From assembly GCA_949128115.1 (NCBI GenBank), contig OX421964.1, forward strand, positions 496,001 to 560,000: a stretch of DNA of 64,000 nucleotides. The letters run 5' to 3'. A program made the position numbers and the translations under genes. Below the pieces are notes generated by a model. It saw only the letters and a list, made by a program, of their open reading frames with translations, did not search any database and was not told the origin of the DNA. This DNA comes from Anaspis maculata (lineage: Eukaryota; Arthropoda; Insecta; Coleoptera; Scraptiidae). Below are positions 35,281-49,774 of the stretch, in pieces. Every line of letters starts with the position of its first letter. The first letter of the stretch is position 1.

Positions 35281-38200
35281 GCTGCCAACTCAAAAAGTGG
35301 TGACCGATAGTTTTTGAAGTCACGTGGGTTGGAGTTTGAAGTCACGTGGATTGGAGCTCGAAGTCACGTGGGTTAGGACCTGAACTTTTTGGATAACAAT
35401 TGTGTCTTTTTTTTCGATATCTGTGTTCGTTTGACGGATGTTGCGTTTGGAACAAGTAGCTGCCAACTCCAAAAGTGGTGACGGATCGTTTTCAAAGTCA
35501 CGTGGGTTGAAGCCTGGAGGCACGTGTGTTGAAGCCTTAAGTCACGTGGGTTGGAGCCTGAAGTCACGTGGGTTAGGACCTGAAATTTTTGGATAACCAT
35601 TGTGTCTTTTTTTTCGATATTTGTGTTCGTTTGACGGATGTTGCGTTTGGAACAAGTAGCTGCCAACTCCAAAAGTGGTGACGGATCGTTTTAAAAGTCA
35701 CGTGGGTTGGAGCCTGGAGGCACGTGGGTTCAAACCTGATTTTTTTTGGATAACAATTGTGTCTATTTTTTGATATTTTTGTTCGTTCGTCAGATGTTGC
35801 GTTTGGAACAAGTAGCTGCCAACTCAAAAAGTGGTGACCGATCGTTTTTAAAGTCACGTGGGTTGGAGTTTGAAGTCACGTGGGTTGGAGCCCGGAGTCA
35901 CGTGGGTTGGGACCTGAATTTTTTGGATAACAATTGTGTCTATTTTTTGATATTTTTGTTCGTTCGTCGGATGTTGCGTTTGGAACGAGTAGCTGCCAAC
36001 TTAAAAAGTGGTGACCGATCGTTTTTAAAGTCACGTGGGTTGAAGTTTGAAGTCACGTGGGTTGGAGCCTGAAGTCACGTGGGTTGAAACCTGAACTTTT
36101 TGGATAACAATTGTCTTTTTTTTTTATGATATTTGTGTTCGTTCGACGGATGCTGCGTTTGGAACAAGTAGCTGCCAACTCAAAAAGTGGTGACCGATCG
36201 TTTTTGAAGTCACGTGGGTTGGAGATTAACGTCACGTGGGTTGGAGCTCAAAGTAACGTGGGATAGGACCTAAACTTTCTGGATACTAATTGTGTCTTTT
36301 TCTTCGATATTTGTGTTCGTTTGACGGATGTTGCGTTTGGAACAAGTAGCTGCCAATTCCAAAAGTGGTGACGGATCGTTTTAAAAGTCACGTGAGTTGA
36401 ATCCTGGAGGCACGTGGGTTGAAGCCTGAAGTCACGTGGGTTGGAGCCTGAAGTCACGTGGGTTAGGACCTGAAATTTTTGGATAACAATTGTGTCTTTT
36501 TTTAGATATTTGTGTTCGTTTATCGGATGTTGCGTTTGGAACAAGTAGCAGCCAACTGAAAAAGTGGTGACCGATCGTTTTTAAAGTCACGTGGGTTGAA
36601 GTTTGAAGTCACGTGGGTTGGAGCCTGAAGTCACGTGGGTTCAAACTTGAACTTTTTGGATAATAATTGAGTCTTTTCTTTTGATATTTGTGTTAGTTAA
36701 CGGATGTTGCGTTTGGAACAAGTAGCTGCCAACTCAAAAAGTGGTGACCGATCGTTTTTAAAGTCACGTGGGTTGGAGTTTGAAGTCACGTGGGTTGGAG
36801 CTTGAAGTCACGTGGGTTAAGACCTGAACTTTTTGGATAACAATTGTGTCTTTTTTTTTCATATTTGTGTTCGTTCGTCAGATGTTGCGTTTGGAACAAG
36901 TAGCTGCCAACTCAAAAAGTGGTGACCGATCGTTTTTGAAGTCACGTGGGTTGGAGTTTGAAGTCACGTAGGTTGGAGCTTGAAGTCACGTGGGTTAAGA
37001 CCTGAACTTTTTGGATAACAATTGTGTCTATTTTTTGATATTTTTGTTCGTCGGATGTTGCGTTTGGAACGAGTAGCAGCCAACTTAAAAAGTGGTGACC
37101 GATCGTTTTTGAAGTCACGTGGGTTGAAATTTGAAGTCACGTGGGTTGGAGTTTGAAGTCACGTGGGTTGAAACCTGAACTTTTTGGATAACAATTGTCT
37201 TTTTTTTTTGATATTTGTGTTCGTTTGACGGATGTTGCGTTTGGAACAAGTAGCTGCCAACTCAAAAAGTGGTGACCGATCGTTTTGAAAGTCACGTGGG
37301 TTGGAGTTTGAAGTCACGTGGGATGGAGCTCGAAGTCACGTGGGTTAGGACCTGAACTTTTTGGATAACAATTGTGTCTTTTTTTCCGATATTTGTGTTC
37401 GTTTGACGGATGTTGCGTTTGGAACAAGTAGCTGCCAACTCCAAAAGTGGTGACGAATCGTTTCAAAAGTCCGTGGGTTAAAGCCTGGAGGCACGTGGGT
37501 TGGAGCCTGAAGTCACGTGGGTTGGAGCCTGAAGTCACGTGGAATAGGACCTGAAATTTTTGGATAACAATTGTGTCTTTTTTTTTTATATTTGTGTTCG
37601 TTTGACGGATGTTGCGTTTGGAACAAGTAGCTGCTAACTCAAAAAGTGGTGACCGATCGTTTTTAAAGTCACGTGGGTTGAAGTTTGAAGTCACGTGGGT
37701 TGGAGCCTGGAGTCACGTGGGTTCAAACCTGAACTTTTTGGATAACTATTGTGTCTATTTTTAGATATTTTTGTTCGTTCGTCGGATGTTGCGTTTGAAA
37801 CGAGTAGCTGCCAACTTAAAAAGTGGTGACCGATCGTTTTTGAAGTCACGTGGGATGAAGTTTGAAGTCACGTGGGTTGGAGCCTGAAGTCACGTGTGTT
37901 AAAACCTTAACTTTTTGGATAACAATTGTGTCTTTTTTTTTATATTTGTGTTCGTTCGTCAGATGTTGCGTTTGGAACAAGTAGCTGCCAACTCAAAAAG
38001 TGGTGACCGATCGTTTTTGAAGTCACGTGGGTTGGAGTTTGAAGTCACGTGGGTTGGAGCCCGGAGTCACGTGGGTTAGGACCTGAACTTTTTGGATAAC
38101 AATTGTGTCTATTTTTTGATATTTTTGTTCGTCCGTCGGATGTTGCGTTTGGAACGAGTAGCTGCCAACTTAAAAAGTGGTAACCGATCGTTTTTAAAGT

Positions 38201-40648
38201 CACGTGGGTTGAAGTTTGAAGTCACGTGGGTTGGAGCCTGAAGTCACGTGGGTTGAAACCTGAACTTTTTGGAGAACAATTGTCTTTTTTTTTTCGATAT
38301 TTGTGTTCGTTTGACGGATGTTGCGTTTGGAACAAGTAGCTGTCAACTCAAAAAGTGGTGACCGATCGTTTTTGAAGTCACGTGGGTTGGAGTTTGAAGT
38401 CACGTGGGTTGGAGCTCAAAGTCACGTGGGTTAGGACCTGAACTTTTTGGATAACAATTGTGTCTTTTATTTTCGATATCTGTGTTCGTTTGACGGATGT
38501 TGCGTTTGGAACAAGTAGCTGCCAACTCCAAAAGTGGTGACGGATCGTTTTCAAAGTCACGTGGGTTGAAGCCTGGAGGCACGTGGGTTGGAGCCTGAAG
38601 TCACGTGGGTTGGAGCCTGAAGTCACGTGGGTTAGGACCTGAAATTTTTGGATGACAATTGTGTCTTTTTTTTCGATATTTGTGTTCGTTTGACGGATGT
38701 TGCGTTTGGAACAAGTAGCTGCCAACTCCAAAAGTGGTGACGGATCGATTTAAAAGTCACGTGGGTTGGAGCCTGGAGGCACGTGGGTTCAAACCTGATT
38801 TTTTTTGGATAACAATTGTGTCTATTTTTTGATATTTTTGTTCGTTCGTCGGATGTTGCGTTTGGAACAAGTAGCTGCCAACTTGAAAAGTGGTGACCGA
38901 TCGTTTTTAAAGTCACGTGGGTTGAAGTTTGAAGTCACGTGGGTTGGAGCCTGAAGTCACGTGGGTTCAAACCTGAACTTTTTGGATAACAATTGTGTCT
39001 ATTTTTTGATATTTTTGTTCGTTCGTCGGATGTTGCGTTTGGAACGAGTAACTGCCAACTCCAAAAGTGGTGACCGATCGTTTTAAAAGTCACGTGGGTT
39101 GAAGTTTGAAGTCACGTGGGCTGGAGCCTGAAGTCACGTGGGTTGAAACCCTCACTTTTTGGATAACAATTGTGTCTTTTTTTTATATTTGTGTTCGTTC
39201 GTCAGATGTTGCGTTTGGAACAAGTAGCTGCCAACTCAAAAAGTGGTGACCGATCGTTTTTAAAGTCACGTGGGTTGGAGTTTGAAGTCACGTGGGTTGG
39301 AGCCCGGAGTCACGTGGGTTAGGACCTGAACTTTTTGGATAACAATTGTGTCTATTTTTTGATATTTTTGTTCGTCCGTCGGATGTTGCGTTTGGAACGA
39401 GTAGCTGCCAACTTAAAAAGTGGTGACCGATCGTTTTTAAAGTCACGTTGGTTGAAGTTTGAAGTCACGTGGGTTGGAGCCTGAAGTCACGTGGGTTAAA
39501 ACCTGAACTTTTTGGATAACAATTGTTTTTTTTTTTCGATATTTGTGTTCGTTTGACGGATGTTGCGTTTGGAACAAGTAGCTGCCAACTCAAAAAGTGG
39601 TGACCGATCGTTTTTGAAGTCACGTGGGTTGGAGTTTGGAGTCACGTGGGTTGGAGCTCGAAGTCACGTGGGTTAGGACCTGAACTTTTTGGATAACAAT
39701 TGTGTCTTTTTTTCCGATATCTGTGTTCGTTTGACGGATGTTGCGTTTGGAACAAGTAGCTGCCAACTCCAAAAGTGGTGACGGATCGTTTTCAAAGTCA
39801 CGTGGGTTGAAGCCTGGAGGCACGTGGGTTGAAGCCTAAAGTCACGTGGGTTGGAGCCTGAAGTCACGTGGGTTAGGACCTGAAATTTTTGGATAACAAT
39901 TGTGTCTTTTTTTTCGATATTTGTGTTCGTTTGACGGATGTTGCGTTTGGAACAAGTAGCTGCCAACTCCAAAAGTGGTGACGGATCGTTTTAAAAGTCA
40001 CGTGGGTTGGAGCCTGGAGGCACGTGGGTTCAAACCTGATTTTTTTTTGATAACAATTGTGTCTATTTTTTGATATTTTTGTTCGTTCGTCGGATGTTGC
40101 GTTTGGAACAAGTAGCTGCCAACTTAAAAAGTGGTGACCGATCGTTTTTAAAGTCACGTGGGTTGAAGTTTGAAGTCACGTGGGTTGGAGCCCGGAGTCA
40201 CGTGGGTTAGGACCTGAACTTTTTGGATAACAATTGTGTCTTTTTTTTTGATATTTGTGGTCGTTCGTCAGATGTTGCGTTTGGAACAAGTAGCTGCCAA
40301 CTCAAAAAGTGGTGACCGATCGTTTTTAAAGTCACGTGGGTTGGAGTTTGAAGTCACGTGGGTTGGAGCTCGAAGTCACGTGGGTTAGAACCTGAATTTT
40401 TTGGATAACAATTGTGTCTATTTTTTGATATTTTTGTTCGTTCGTCGGATGTTGCGTTCGGAACGAGTAGCTGCCAACTTAAAAAGTGGTGACCGATCGT
40501 TTTTAAAGTCACGTGGGTTGAAGTTTGAAGTCACGTGGGTTGGAGCCTGAAGTCACGTGGGTTGAAACCTGAACTTTTTGGATAACAATTGTTTTTTTTT
40601 TTTTCGATATTTGTGTTCGTTTGACGGATGTTGCGTTTGGAACAAGTA
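35281..40648. repeat. Zone B unit, copy 1 (~5,368 bp)
   Basis: The unit starts in a monomer with the private variant GACCGATAGTTTTT (near 35305), found again 5,368 bp later near 40673. Other shared variants are GGATAACCATTGTG (near 35595 and 40963), CACGTGTGTTGAAGCCTTAAG (near 35523 and 40891) and GGAGATTAACG (near 36222 and 41590). It contains the marker at 36693. Near 37,880-37,896 one monomer is missing relative to the second copy (GCCTGAAGTCACGTG joins TGTTAAAACC). Confidence 0.85.
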
Positions 40649-43600
40649 GCTGCCAACTCAAAAAGTGGTGACCGATAGTTTTTGAAGTCACGTGGGTTGG
40701 AGTTTGAAGTCACGTGGATTGGAGCTCGAAGTCACGTGGGTTAGGACCTGAACTTTTTGGATAACAATTGTGTCTTTTTTTTCGATATCTGTGTTCGTTT
40801 GACGGATGTTGCGTTTGGAACAAGTAGCTGCCAACTCCAAAAGTGGTGACGGATCGTTTTCAAAGTCACGTGGGTTGAAGCCTGGAGGCACGTGTGTTGA
40901 AGCCTTAAGTCACGTGGGTTGGAGCCTGAAGTCACGTGGGTTAGGACCTGAAATTTTTGGATAACCATTGTGTCTTTTTTTTCGATATTTGTGTTCGTTT
41001 GACGGATGTTGCGTTTGGAACAAGTAGCTGCCAACTCCAAAAGTGGTGACGGATCGTTTTAAAAGTCACGTGGGTTGGAGCCTGGAGGCACGTGGGTTCA
41101 AACCTGATTTTTTTTGGATAACAATTGTGTCTATTTTTTGATATTTTTGTTCGTTCGTCAGATGTTGCGTTTGGAACAAGTAGCTGCCAACTCAAAAAGT
41201 GGTGACCGATCGTTTTTAAAGTCACGTGGGTTGGAGTTTGAAGTCACGTGGGTTGGAGCCCGGAGTCACGTGGGTTGGGACCTGAATTTTTTGGATAACA
41301 ATTGTGTCTATTTTTTGATATTTTTGTTCGTTCGTCGGATGTTGCGTTTGGAACGAGTAGCTGCCAACTTAAAAAGTGGTGACCGATCGTTTTTAAAGTC
41401 ACGTGGGTTGAAGTTTGAAGTCACGTGGGTTGGAGCCTGAAGTCACGTGGGTTGAAACCTGAACTTTTTGGATAACAATTGTCTTTTTTTTTATGATATT
41501 TGTGTTCGTTCGACGGATGCTGCGTTTGGAACAAGTAGCTGCCAACTCAAAAAGTGGTGACCGATCGTTTTTGAAGTCACGTGGGTTGGAGATTAACGTC
41601 ACGTGGGTTGGAGCTCAAAGTAACGTGGGATAGGACCTAAACTTTCTGGATACTAATTGTGTCTTTTTCTTCGATATTTGTGTTCGTTTGACGGATGTTG
41701 CGTTTGGAACAAGTAGCTGCCAATTCCAAAAGTGGTGACGGATCGTTTTAAAAGTCACGTGAGTTGAATCCTGGAGGCACGTGGGTTGAAGCCTGAAGTC
41801 ACGTGGGTTGGAGCCTGAAGTCACGTGGGTTAGGACCTGAAATTTTTGGATAACAATTGTGTCTTTTTTTAGATATTTGTGTTCGTTTGGCGGATGTTGC
41901 GTTTGGAACAAGTAGCAGCCAACTGAAAAAGTGGTGACCGATCGTTTTTAAAGTCACGTGGGTTGAAGTTTGAAGTCACGTGGGTTGGAGCCTGAAGTCA
42001 CGTGGGTTCAAACTTGAACTTTTTGGATAATAATTGAGTCTTTTCTTTTGATATTTGTGTTAGTTAACGGATGTTGCGTTTGGAACAAGTAGCTGCCAAC
42101 TCAAAAAGTGGTGACCGATCGTTTTCAAAGTCACGTGGGTTGGAGTTTGAAGTCACGTGGGTTGGAGCTTGAAGTCACGTGGGTTAAGACCTGAACTTTT
42201 TGGATAACAATTGTGTCTTTTTTTTTATATTTGTGTTCGTTCGTCAGATGTTGCGTTTGGAACAAGTAGCTGCCAACTCAAAAAGTGGTGACCGATCGTT
42301 TTTGAAGTCACGTGGGTTGGAGTTTGAAGTCACGTAGGTTGGAGCTTGAAGTCACGTGGGTTAAGACCTGAACTTTTTGGATAACAATTGTGTCTATTTT
42401 TTGATATTTTTGTTCGTCGGATGTTGCGTTTGGAACGAGTAGCAGCCAACTTAAAAAGTGGTGACCGATCGTTTTTGAAGTCACGTGGGTTGAAATTTGA
42501 AGTCACGTGGGTTGGAGTTTGAAGTCACGTGGGTTGAAACCTGAACTTTTTGGATAACAATTGTCTTTTTTTTTTGATATTTGTGTTCGTTTGACGGATG
42601 TTGCGTTTGGAACAAGTAGCTGCCAACTCAAAAAGTGGTGACCGATCGTTTTGAAAGTCACGTGGGTTGGAGTTTGAAGTCACGTGGGATGGAGCTCGAA
42701 GTCACGTGGGTTAGGACCTGAACTTTTTGGATAACAATTGTGTCTTTTTTTTCCGATATTTGTGTTCGTTTGACGGATGTTGCGTTTGGAACAAGTAGCT
42801 GCCAACTCCAAAAGTGGTGACGAATCGTTTCAAAAGTCCGTGGGTTGAAGCCTGGAGGCACGTGGGTTGAAGCCTGAAGTCACGTGGGTTGGAGCCTGAA
42901 GTCACGTGGAATAGGACCTGAAATTTTTGGATAACAATTGTGTCTTTTTTTTTTATATTTGTGTTCGTTTGACGGATGTTGCGTTTGGAACAAGTAGCTG
43001 CTAACTCAAAAAGTGGTGACCGATCGTTTTTAAAGTCACGTGGGTTGAAGTTTGAAGTCACGTGGGTTGGAGCCTGAAGTCACGTGGGTTCAAACCTGAA
43101 CTTTTTGGATAACTATTGTGTCTATTTTTTGATATTTTTGTTCGTTCGTCGGATGTTGCGTTTGAAACGAGTAGCTGCCAACTTAAAAAGTGGTGACCGA
43201 TCGTTTTTGAAGTCACGTGGGATGAAGTTTGAAGTCACGTGGGTTGGAGCCTGAAGTCACGTGGGTTCAAACCTGAACTTTTTAGATAACAATTGTGTCT
43301 ATTTTTGATATTTTTGTTCGTTCGTCGGATGTTGCGTTTGGAACGAGTAGCTGCCAACTCCAAAAGTGGTGACCGATCGTTTTAAGAGTCGCGTGGGTTG
43401 AAGTTTGAAGTCACGTGGGCTGGAGCCTGAAGTCACGTGTGTTAAAACCTTAACTTTTTGGATAACAATTGTGTCTTTTTTTTTTATATTTGTGTTCGTT
43501 CGTCAGATGTTGCGTTTGGAACAAGTAGCTGCCAACTCAAAAAGTGGTGACCGATCGTTTTTGAAGTCACGTGGGTTGGAGTTTGAAGTCACGTGGGTTG

Positions 43601-45600
43601 GAGCCCGGAGTCACGTGGGTTAGGACCTGAACTTTTTGGATAACAATTGTGTCTTTTATTTTCGATATCTGTGTTCGTTTGACGGATGTTGCGTTTGGAA
43701 CAAGTAGCTGCCAACTCCAAAAGTGGTGACGGATCGTTTTCAAAGTCACGTGGGTTGAAGCCTGGAGGCACGTGGGTTGGAGCCTGAAGTCACGTGGGTT
43801 GGAGCCTGAAGTCACGTGGGTTAGGACCTGAAATTTTTGGATGACAATTGTGTCTTTTTTTTCGATATTTGTGTTCGTTTGACGGATGATGCGTTTGGAA
43901 CAAGTAGCTGCCAACTCCAAAAGTGGTGACGGATCGATTTAAAAGTCACGTGGGTTGGAGCCTGGAGGCACGTGGGTTCAAACCTGATTTTTTTTGGATA
44001 ACAATTGTGTCTATTTTTTGATATTTTTGTTCGTTCGTCGGATGTTGCGTTTGGAACAAGTAGCTGCCAACTTGAAAAGTGGTGACCGATCGTTTTTAAA
44101 GTCACGTGGGTTGAAGTTTGAAGTCACGTGGGTTGGAGCCTGAAGTCACGTGGGTTCAAACCTGAACTTTTTGGATAACAATTGTGTCTATTTTTTGATA
44201 TTTTTGTTCGTTCGTCGGATGTTGCGTTTGGAACGAGTAACTGCCAACTCCAAAAGTGGTGACCGATCGTTTTAAAAGTCACGTGGGTTGAAGTTTGAAG
44301 TCACGTGGGCTGGAGCCTGAAGTCACGTGGGTTAAAACCCTCACTTTTTGGATAACAATTGTGTCTTTTTTTTATATTTGTGTTCGTTCGTCAGATGTTG
44401 CGTTTGGAACAAGTAGCTGCCAACTTAAAAAGTGGTGACCGATCGTTTTTAAAGTCACGTGGGTTGGAGTTTGAAGTCACGTGGGTTGGAGCCCGGAGTC
44501 ACGTGGGTTAGGACCTGAACTTTTCGGATAACAATTGTGTCTATTTTTTGATATTTTTGTTCGTCCGTCGGATGTTGCGTTTGGAACGAGTAGCTGCCAA
44601 CTTAAAAAGTGGTGACCGATCGTTTTTAAAGTCACGTTGGTTGAAGTTTGAAGTCACGTGGGTTGGAGCCTGAAGTCACGTGGGTTAAAACCTGAACTTT
44701 TTGGATAACAATTGTTTTTTTTTTTCGATATTTGTGTTCGTTTGACGGATGTTGCGTTTGGAACAAGTAGCTGCCAACTCAAAAAGTGGTGACCGATCGT
44801 TTTTGAAGTCACGTGGGTTGGAGTTTGGAGTCACGTGGGTTGGAGCTTGAAGTCACGTGGGTTAGGACCTGAACTTTTTGGATAACAATTGTGTCTTTTT
44901 TTCCGATATCTGTGTTCGTTTGACGGATGTTGCGTTTGGAACAAGTGGCTGCCAACTCCAAAAGTGGTGACGGATCGTTTTCAAAGTCACGTGGGTTGAA
45001 GCCTGGAGGCACGTGGGTTGAAGCCTAAAGTCACGTGGGTTGGAGCCTGAAGTCACGTGGGTTAGGACCTGAAATTTTTGGATAACAATTGTGTCTTTTT
45101 TTTCGATATTTGTGTTCGTTTGACGGATGTTGCGTTTGGAACAAGTAGCTGCCAACTCCAAAAGTGGTGACGGATCGTTTTAAAAGTCACGTGGGTTGGA
45201 GCCTGGAGGCACGTGGGTTCAAACCTGATTTTTTTTGGATAACAATTGTGTCTATTTTTTGATATTTTTGTTCGTTCGTCGGATGTTGCGTTTGGAACAA
45301 GTAGCTGCCAACTTAAAAAGTGGTGACCGATCGTTTTTAAAGTCACGTGGGTTGAAGTTTGAAGTCACGTGGGTTGGAGCCCGGAGTCACGTGGGTTAGG
45401 ACCTGAACTTTTTGGATATCAATTGTGTCTTTTTTTTTGATATTTGTGGTCGTTCGTCAGATGTTGCGTTTGGAACAAGTAGCTGCCAACTCAAAAAGTG
45501 GTGACCGATCGTTTTCAAAGTCACGTGGGTTGGAGTTTGAAGTCACGTGGGTTGGAGCTCGAAGTCACGTGGGTTAGAACCTGAATTTTTTGGATAACAA
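40649..45600. repeat. Zone B unit, copy 2
   Basis: This is the tandem copy of 35281 onward. The offset is 5,367-5,368 bp up to about 43.2 kb and then 5,189 bp (38378 to 43567, 39620 to 44809). The change is explained by one monomer deleted from copy 1 near 37.89 kb and two monomers deleted here near 43.64 kb, where the CCCGGAGTCACGTGGGTTAG monomer joins TGTCTTTTATTTTCGATATC. The marker is at 42060. Confidence 0.83.
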
Positions 45601-46409
45601 TTGTGTCTATTTTTTGATATTTTTGTTCGTTCGTCGGATGTTGCGTTTGGAACGAGTAGCAGCCAACTTAAAAAGTGGTGACCGATCGTTTTTAAAGTCA
45701 CGTGGGTTGAAATTTGAAGTCACGTGGGTTGGAGTTTGAAGTCACGTGGGTTGAAACCTGAACTTTTTGGATAACAATTGTCTTTTTTTTTTTTCGATAT
45801 TTGTGTTCGTATGACGGATGTTGCGTTTGGAACAAGTAGCTGCTAACTCGAAAAGTGGTGACCGATCGTTTTCAAAGTCACGTGGGTTGAAGTTTGAAGT
45901 CACGTGGGTTGGAGCCTGAAGTCACGTGGGTTCGAACCTGACTTTTTTGGATAACAATTGTGTCTATTTTTTGATATTTTTGTTCGTTCGTCGGATGTTG
46001 CGTTTGAAACGAGTAGCTGCCAACTCAAAAAGTGGTGACCGATCGTTTTTAAAGTTACGTGGGTTGAAGTTTGAAGTCACGTGGGTTGGAGCCTGGAGTC
46101 ACGTGGGTTAAAACCTTAACTTTTTGGATAACAATTGTGTCTTTTTTTTTGATATTTGTGTTCGTTCGTCAGATGTTGCGTTTGGAACAAGTAGCTGCCA
46201 ACTCAAAAAGTGGTGACCGATCGTTTTTAAAGTCACGTGGGTTGGAGTTTGAAGTCACGTGGATTGGAGCCCGGAGTCACGTGGGTTGGGACCTGAACTT
46301 TTTGGATAACAATTGTGTCTATTTTTTGATATTTTTGTTCGTTCGTCGGATGTTGCGTTTGGAACGAGTAGCTGCCAACTTAAAAAGTGGTGACCGATCG
46401 TTTTCAAAG

Positions 46410-48943
46410 TCACGTGGGTTGAAGTTTGAAGTCACGTGGGTTGGAGCCTGAAGTCACGTGGGTTGAAACCTGAACTTTTTGGATAACAATTGTCTTTTTT
46501 TTTATGATATTTGTGTTCGTTCGACGGATGCTGCGTTTGGAACAAATAGCTGCCAACTCAGAAAGTGGTGACCGATCGTTTTTGAAGTCACGTGGGTTGG
46601 AGTTTAACGTCACGTGGGTTGGAGCTCAAAGTCACGTGGGATAGGACCTGAACTTTCTGGATACTAATTGTGTCTTTTTCTTCGATATTTGTGTTCGTTT
46701 GACGGATGTTGCGTTTGGAACAAGTAGCTGCCAATTCCAAAAGTGGTGATGGATCGTTTTAAAAGTCACGTGAGTTGAAGCCTGGAGGCACATGGGTTGA
46801 AGCCTGAAGTCACGTGGGTTGGAGCCTGAAGTCACGTGGGTTAGGACCTGAAATTTTTGGATAACAATTGTGTCTATTTTTTTATATTTTTGATCGTCGG
46901 ATGTTGCGTTTGGAACAAGTAGCTGCCAACTGAAAAAGTGGTGACCGATCGTTTTAAAAGTCACGTGGGTTGAAGTTTGGGGTTGGAGCCTGGAGTCACG
47001 TGGGTTCAAACTTGAACTTTTTGGATAATAATTGAGTCTTTTCTTTTGATATTTGTGTTAGTTAACGGATGTTGCGTTCGGATCAAGTAGCTGCCAACTC
47101 AAAAAGTGGTGACCGATCGTTTTTAAAGTCACGTGGGTTGGAGTTTGAAGTCACGTGGGTTGGAGCTTGAAGTCACGTGGGTTAAGACCTGAACTTTTTG
47201 GATAACAATTGTGTCTTTTTTTTTGATATTTGTGTTCGTTCGTCAGATGTTGCGTTTGGAACAAGTAGCTGCCAACTCAAAGAGTGGTGACCGATCGTTT
47301 TTGAAGTCACGTGGGTTGGAGTTTGAAGTCACGTGGGTTGGAGCTTGAAGTCACGTGGGTTAAGACCTGAACTTTTTGGATAACAATTGTGTCTATTTTT
47401 TTATATTTTTGATCGTCGGATGTTGCGTTTGGAACGAGTAGCAGCCAACTTAAAGAGTGGTGACCGATCGATTTGAAAGTCACGTGGGTTGGAGTTTGAA
47501 GTCACGTGGGATGGAGCTCGAAGTCACGTGGGTTAGGACCTGAGCTTTTTGGATAACAATTGTGTCTTTTTTTTCGATATTTGTGTTCGTTTGACGGATG
47601 TTGCGTTTGGAACAAGTAGCTGCCAACTCCAAAAGTGGTGACGAATCGTTTCAAAAGTCACGTGGGTTGAAGCCTGGAGGCACGTGGGTTGAAGCCTGAA
47701 GTCACGTGGGTTGGAGCCTGAAGTCACGTGGAATAGGACCTGAAATTTTTGGATAACAATTGTGTCTTTTTTTTTTATATTTGTGTTCGTTTGACGGATG
47801 TTGCGTTTGGAACAAGTAGCTGCTGACTCAAAAAGTGGTGACCGATCGTTTTTAAAGTCACGTGGGTTGAAGTTTGAAGTCACGTGGGTTGGAGCCTGAA
47901 GTCACGTGGGTTCAAACCTGAACTTTTTGGATAACTATTGTGTCTATTTTTTGATATTTTTGTTCGTTCGTCGGATGTTGCGTTTGAAACGATTAGCTGC
48001 CAACTTAAAAAGTGGTGACCGATCGTTTTAGAAGTCACGTGGGATGAAGTTTGAAGTCACGTGGGTTGGAGCCTGAAGTCACGTGGGTTCAAACCTGAAC
48101 TTTTTAGATAACAATTGTGTCTATTTTTTGATATTTTTGTTCGTTCGTCGGATGTTGCGTTTGGAACGAGTAGCTGCCAACTCCAAAAGTGGTGACCGAT
48201 CGTTTTAAAAGTCGCGTGGGTTGAAGTTTGAATTCACGTGGGCTGGAGCCTGAAGTCACGTGTGTTAAAACGTTAACTTTTTGGATAACAATTGTGTCTT
48301 TTTTTTTTATATTTGTGTTCGTTCGTCAGATGTTGCGTTTGGAACAAGTAGCTGCCAACTCAAAAAGTGGTGACCTATCGTTTTTGAAGTCTAGTGGGTT
48401 GGAGTTAGAAGTCACGTGGGTTGGAGCCCGGAGTCACGTGGGTTAGGACCTGAACTTTTAGGATAACAATCGTGTCTTTTTTTTCGATAATTGTGTTCGT
48501 TTGACGGATGTTGCCTTTGGAACAAGTAGCTGCCAACTCCAAAAGTGGTGACGGATCGTTTTAAAAGTCACGTGGGTTGAAGCCTGGAGTCACGTGGGTT
48601 GAAGCCTGAAGTCACGTGAGTTAGAGCCTGAAGTCACGTGGGTTAGGACCTAATCTTTTTGGATAACAATTGTGTCTTTTTTTTTATATTTGTGTTCGTT
48701 CGTCAGATGTTGCGTTTGGAACAAGTAGCTGCCAACTCAAAAAGTGGTGACCGATCGTTTTTAAAGTCACGTGGGTTGGAGTTTGAAGTCACGTGGGTTG
48801 GAGCCCGGAGTCACGTGGGTTAGGACCTGAACTTTTTGGATAACAATTGTGTCTATTTTTTGATATTTTTGTTCGTCCGTCGGATGATGCGTTTGGAACG
48901 AGTAGCTGCCAACTTAAAAAGTGGTGACCGATCGTTTTCAAAG
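46410..48943. repeat. Zone C 14-monomer unit, copy 1 (2,534 bp)
   Basis: The unit has 14 monomers: three are four-box forms, and one carries a 9-bp deletion that removes a box. That composition accounts for a length near 2,534 bp. Private variants are TTCGGATCAAG (near 47077), GTTGCCTTTGG (near 48511), AAAACGTTAAC (near 48268), GAATTCACGTGG (near 48231) and CGGATGATGCG (near 48881), none of which I saw in zones A or B apart from an isolated GGATGATGCG near 43887. An incomplete second copy starts at 48944 and breaks near 49,640-49,664. Confidence 0.82.
46971..46990 (+). other. 9-bp deletion removing one CACGTG box
   Basis: At 46979/46980 the expected GTTTGAAGTCACGTGGGTTGG reads GTTTGGGGTTGG, a loss of 9 bases that deletes the box core. 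The same deletion is at about 53610 and 56142 but not at 49515, 58676 or 60515. It is therefore a lineage marker for zone C copies 1, 3 and 4. Confidence 0.88.
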
Positions 48944-49774
48944 TCACGTGGGTTGAAGTTTGAAGTCACGTGGGTTGGAGCCTGAAGTCACGTGGGTTGA
49001 AACCTGAACTTTTTGGATAACAATTGTCTTTTTTTTTATGATATTTGTGTTCGTTCGACGGATGCTGCGTTTGGAACAAATAGCTGCCAACTCAGAAAGT
49101 GGTGACCGATCGTTTTTGAAGTCACGTGGGTTGGAGTTTAACGTCACGTGGGTTGGAGCTCAAAGTCACGTGGGATAGGACCTGAACTTTCTGGATACTA
49201 ATTGTGTCTTTTTCTTCGATATTTGTGTTCGTTTGACGGATGTTGCGTTTGGAACAAGTAGCTGCCAATTCCAAAAGTGGTGATGGATCGTTTTAAAAGT
49301 CACGTGAGTTGAAGCCTGGAGGCACATGGGTTGAAGCCTGAAGTCACGTGGGTTGGAGCCTGAAGTCACGTGGGTTAGGACCTGAAATTTTTGGATAACA
49401 ATTGTGTCTATTTTTTTATATTTTTGATCGTCGGATGTTGCGTTTGGAACAAGTAGCTGCCAACTGAAAAAGTGGTGACCGATCGTTTTAAAAGTCACGT
49501 GGGTTGAAGTTTGAAGTCACGTGGGTTGGAGCCTGGAGTCACGTGGGTTCAAACTTGAACTTTTTGGATAATAATTGAGTCTTTTCTTTTGATATTTGTG
49601 TTAGTTAACGGATGTTGCGTTCGGATCAAGTAGCTGCCAACTCAAAAAGTGGTGACCGATCGTTTTAAAAGTCACGTGGGTTGAAGTTTGAAGTCACGTG
49701 GGCTGGAGCCTGAAGTCACGTGGGTTAAAACCCTCACTTTTTGGATAACAATTGTGTCTTTTTTTTATATTTTT

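Larger units (their letters stand above)
44200..49550. repeat. 6.63-kb register block, left copy
   Basis: About 5.3 kb here is repeated at +6,631 to +6,633 bp (44809 to 51442, 45926 to 52557, 47533 to 54164, 48228 to 54859, 49166 to 55797). The block spans the end of zone B and the start of zone C, so the composite was formed before being copied. Edges are approximate because the copies stay similar beyond the register. Confidence 0.8.
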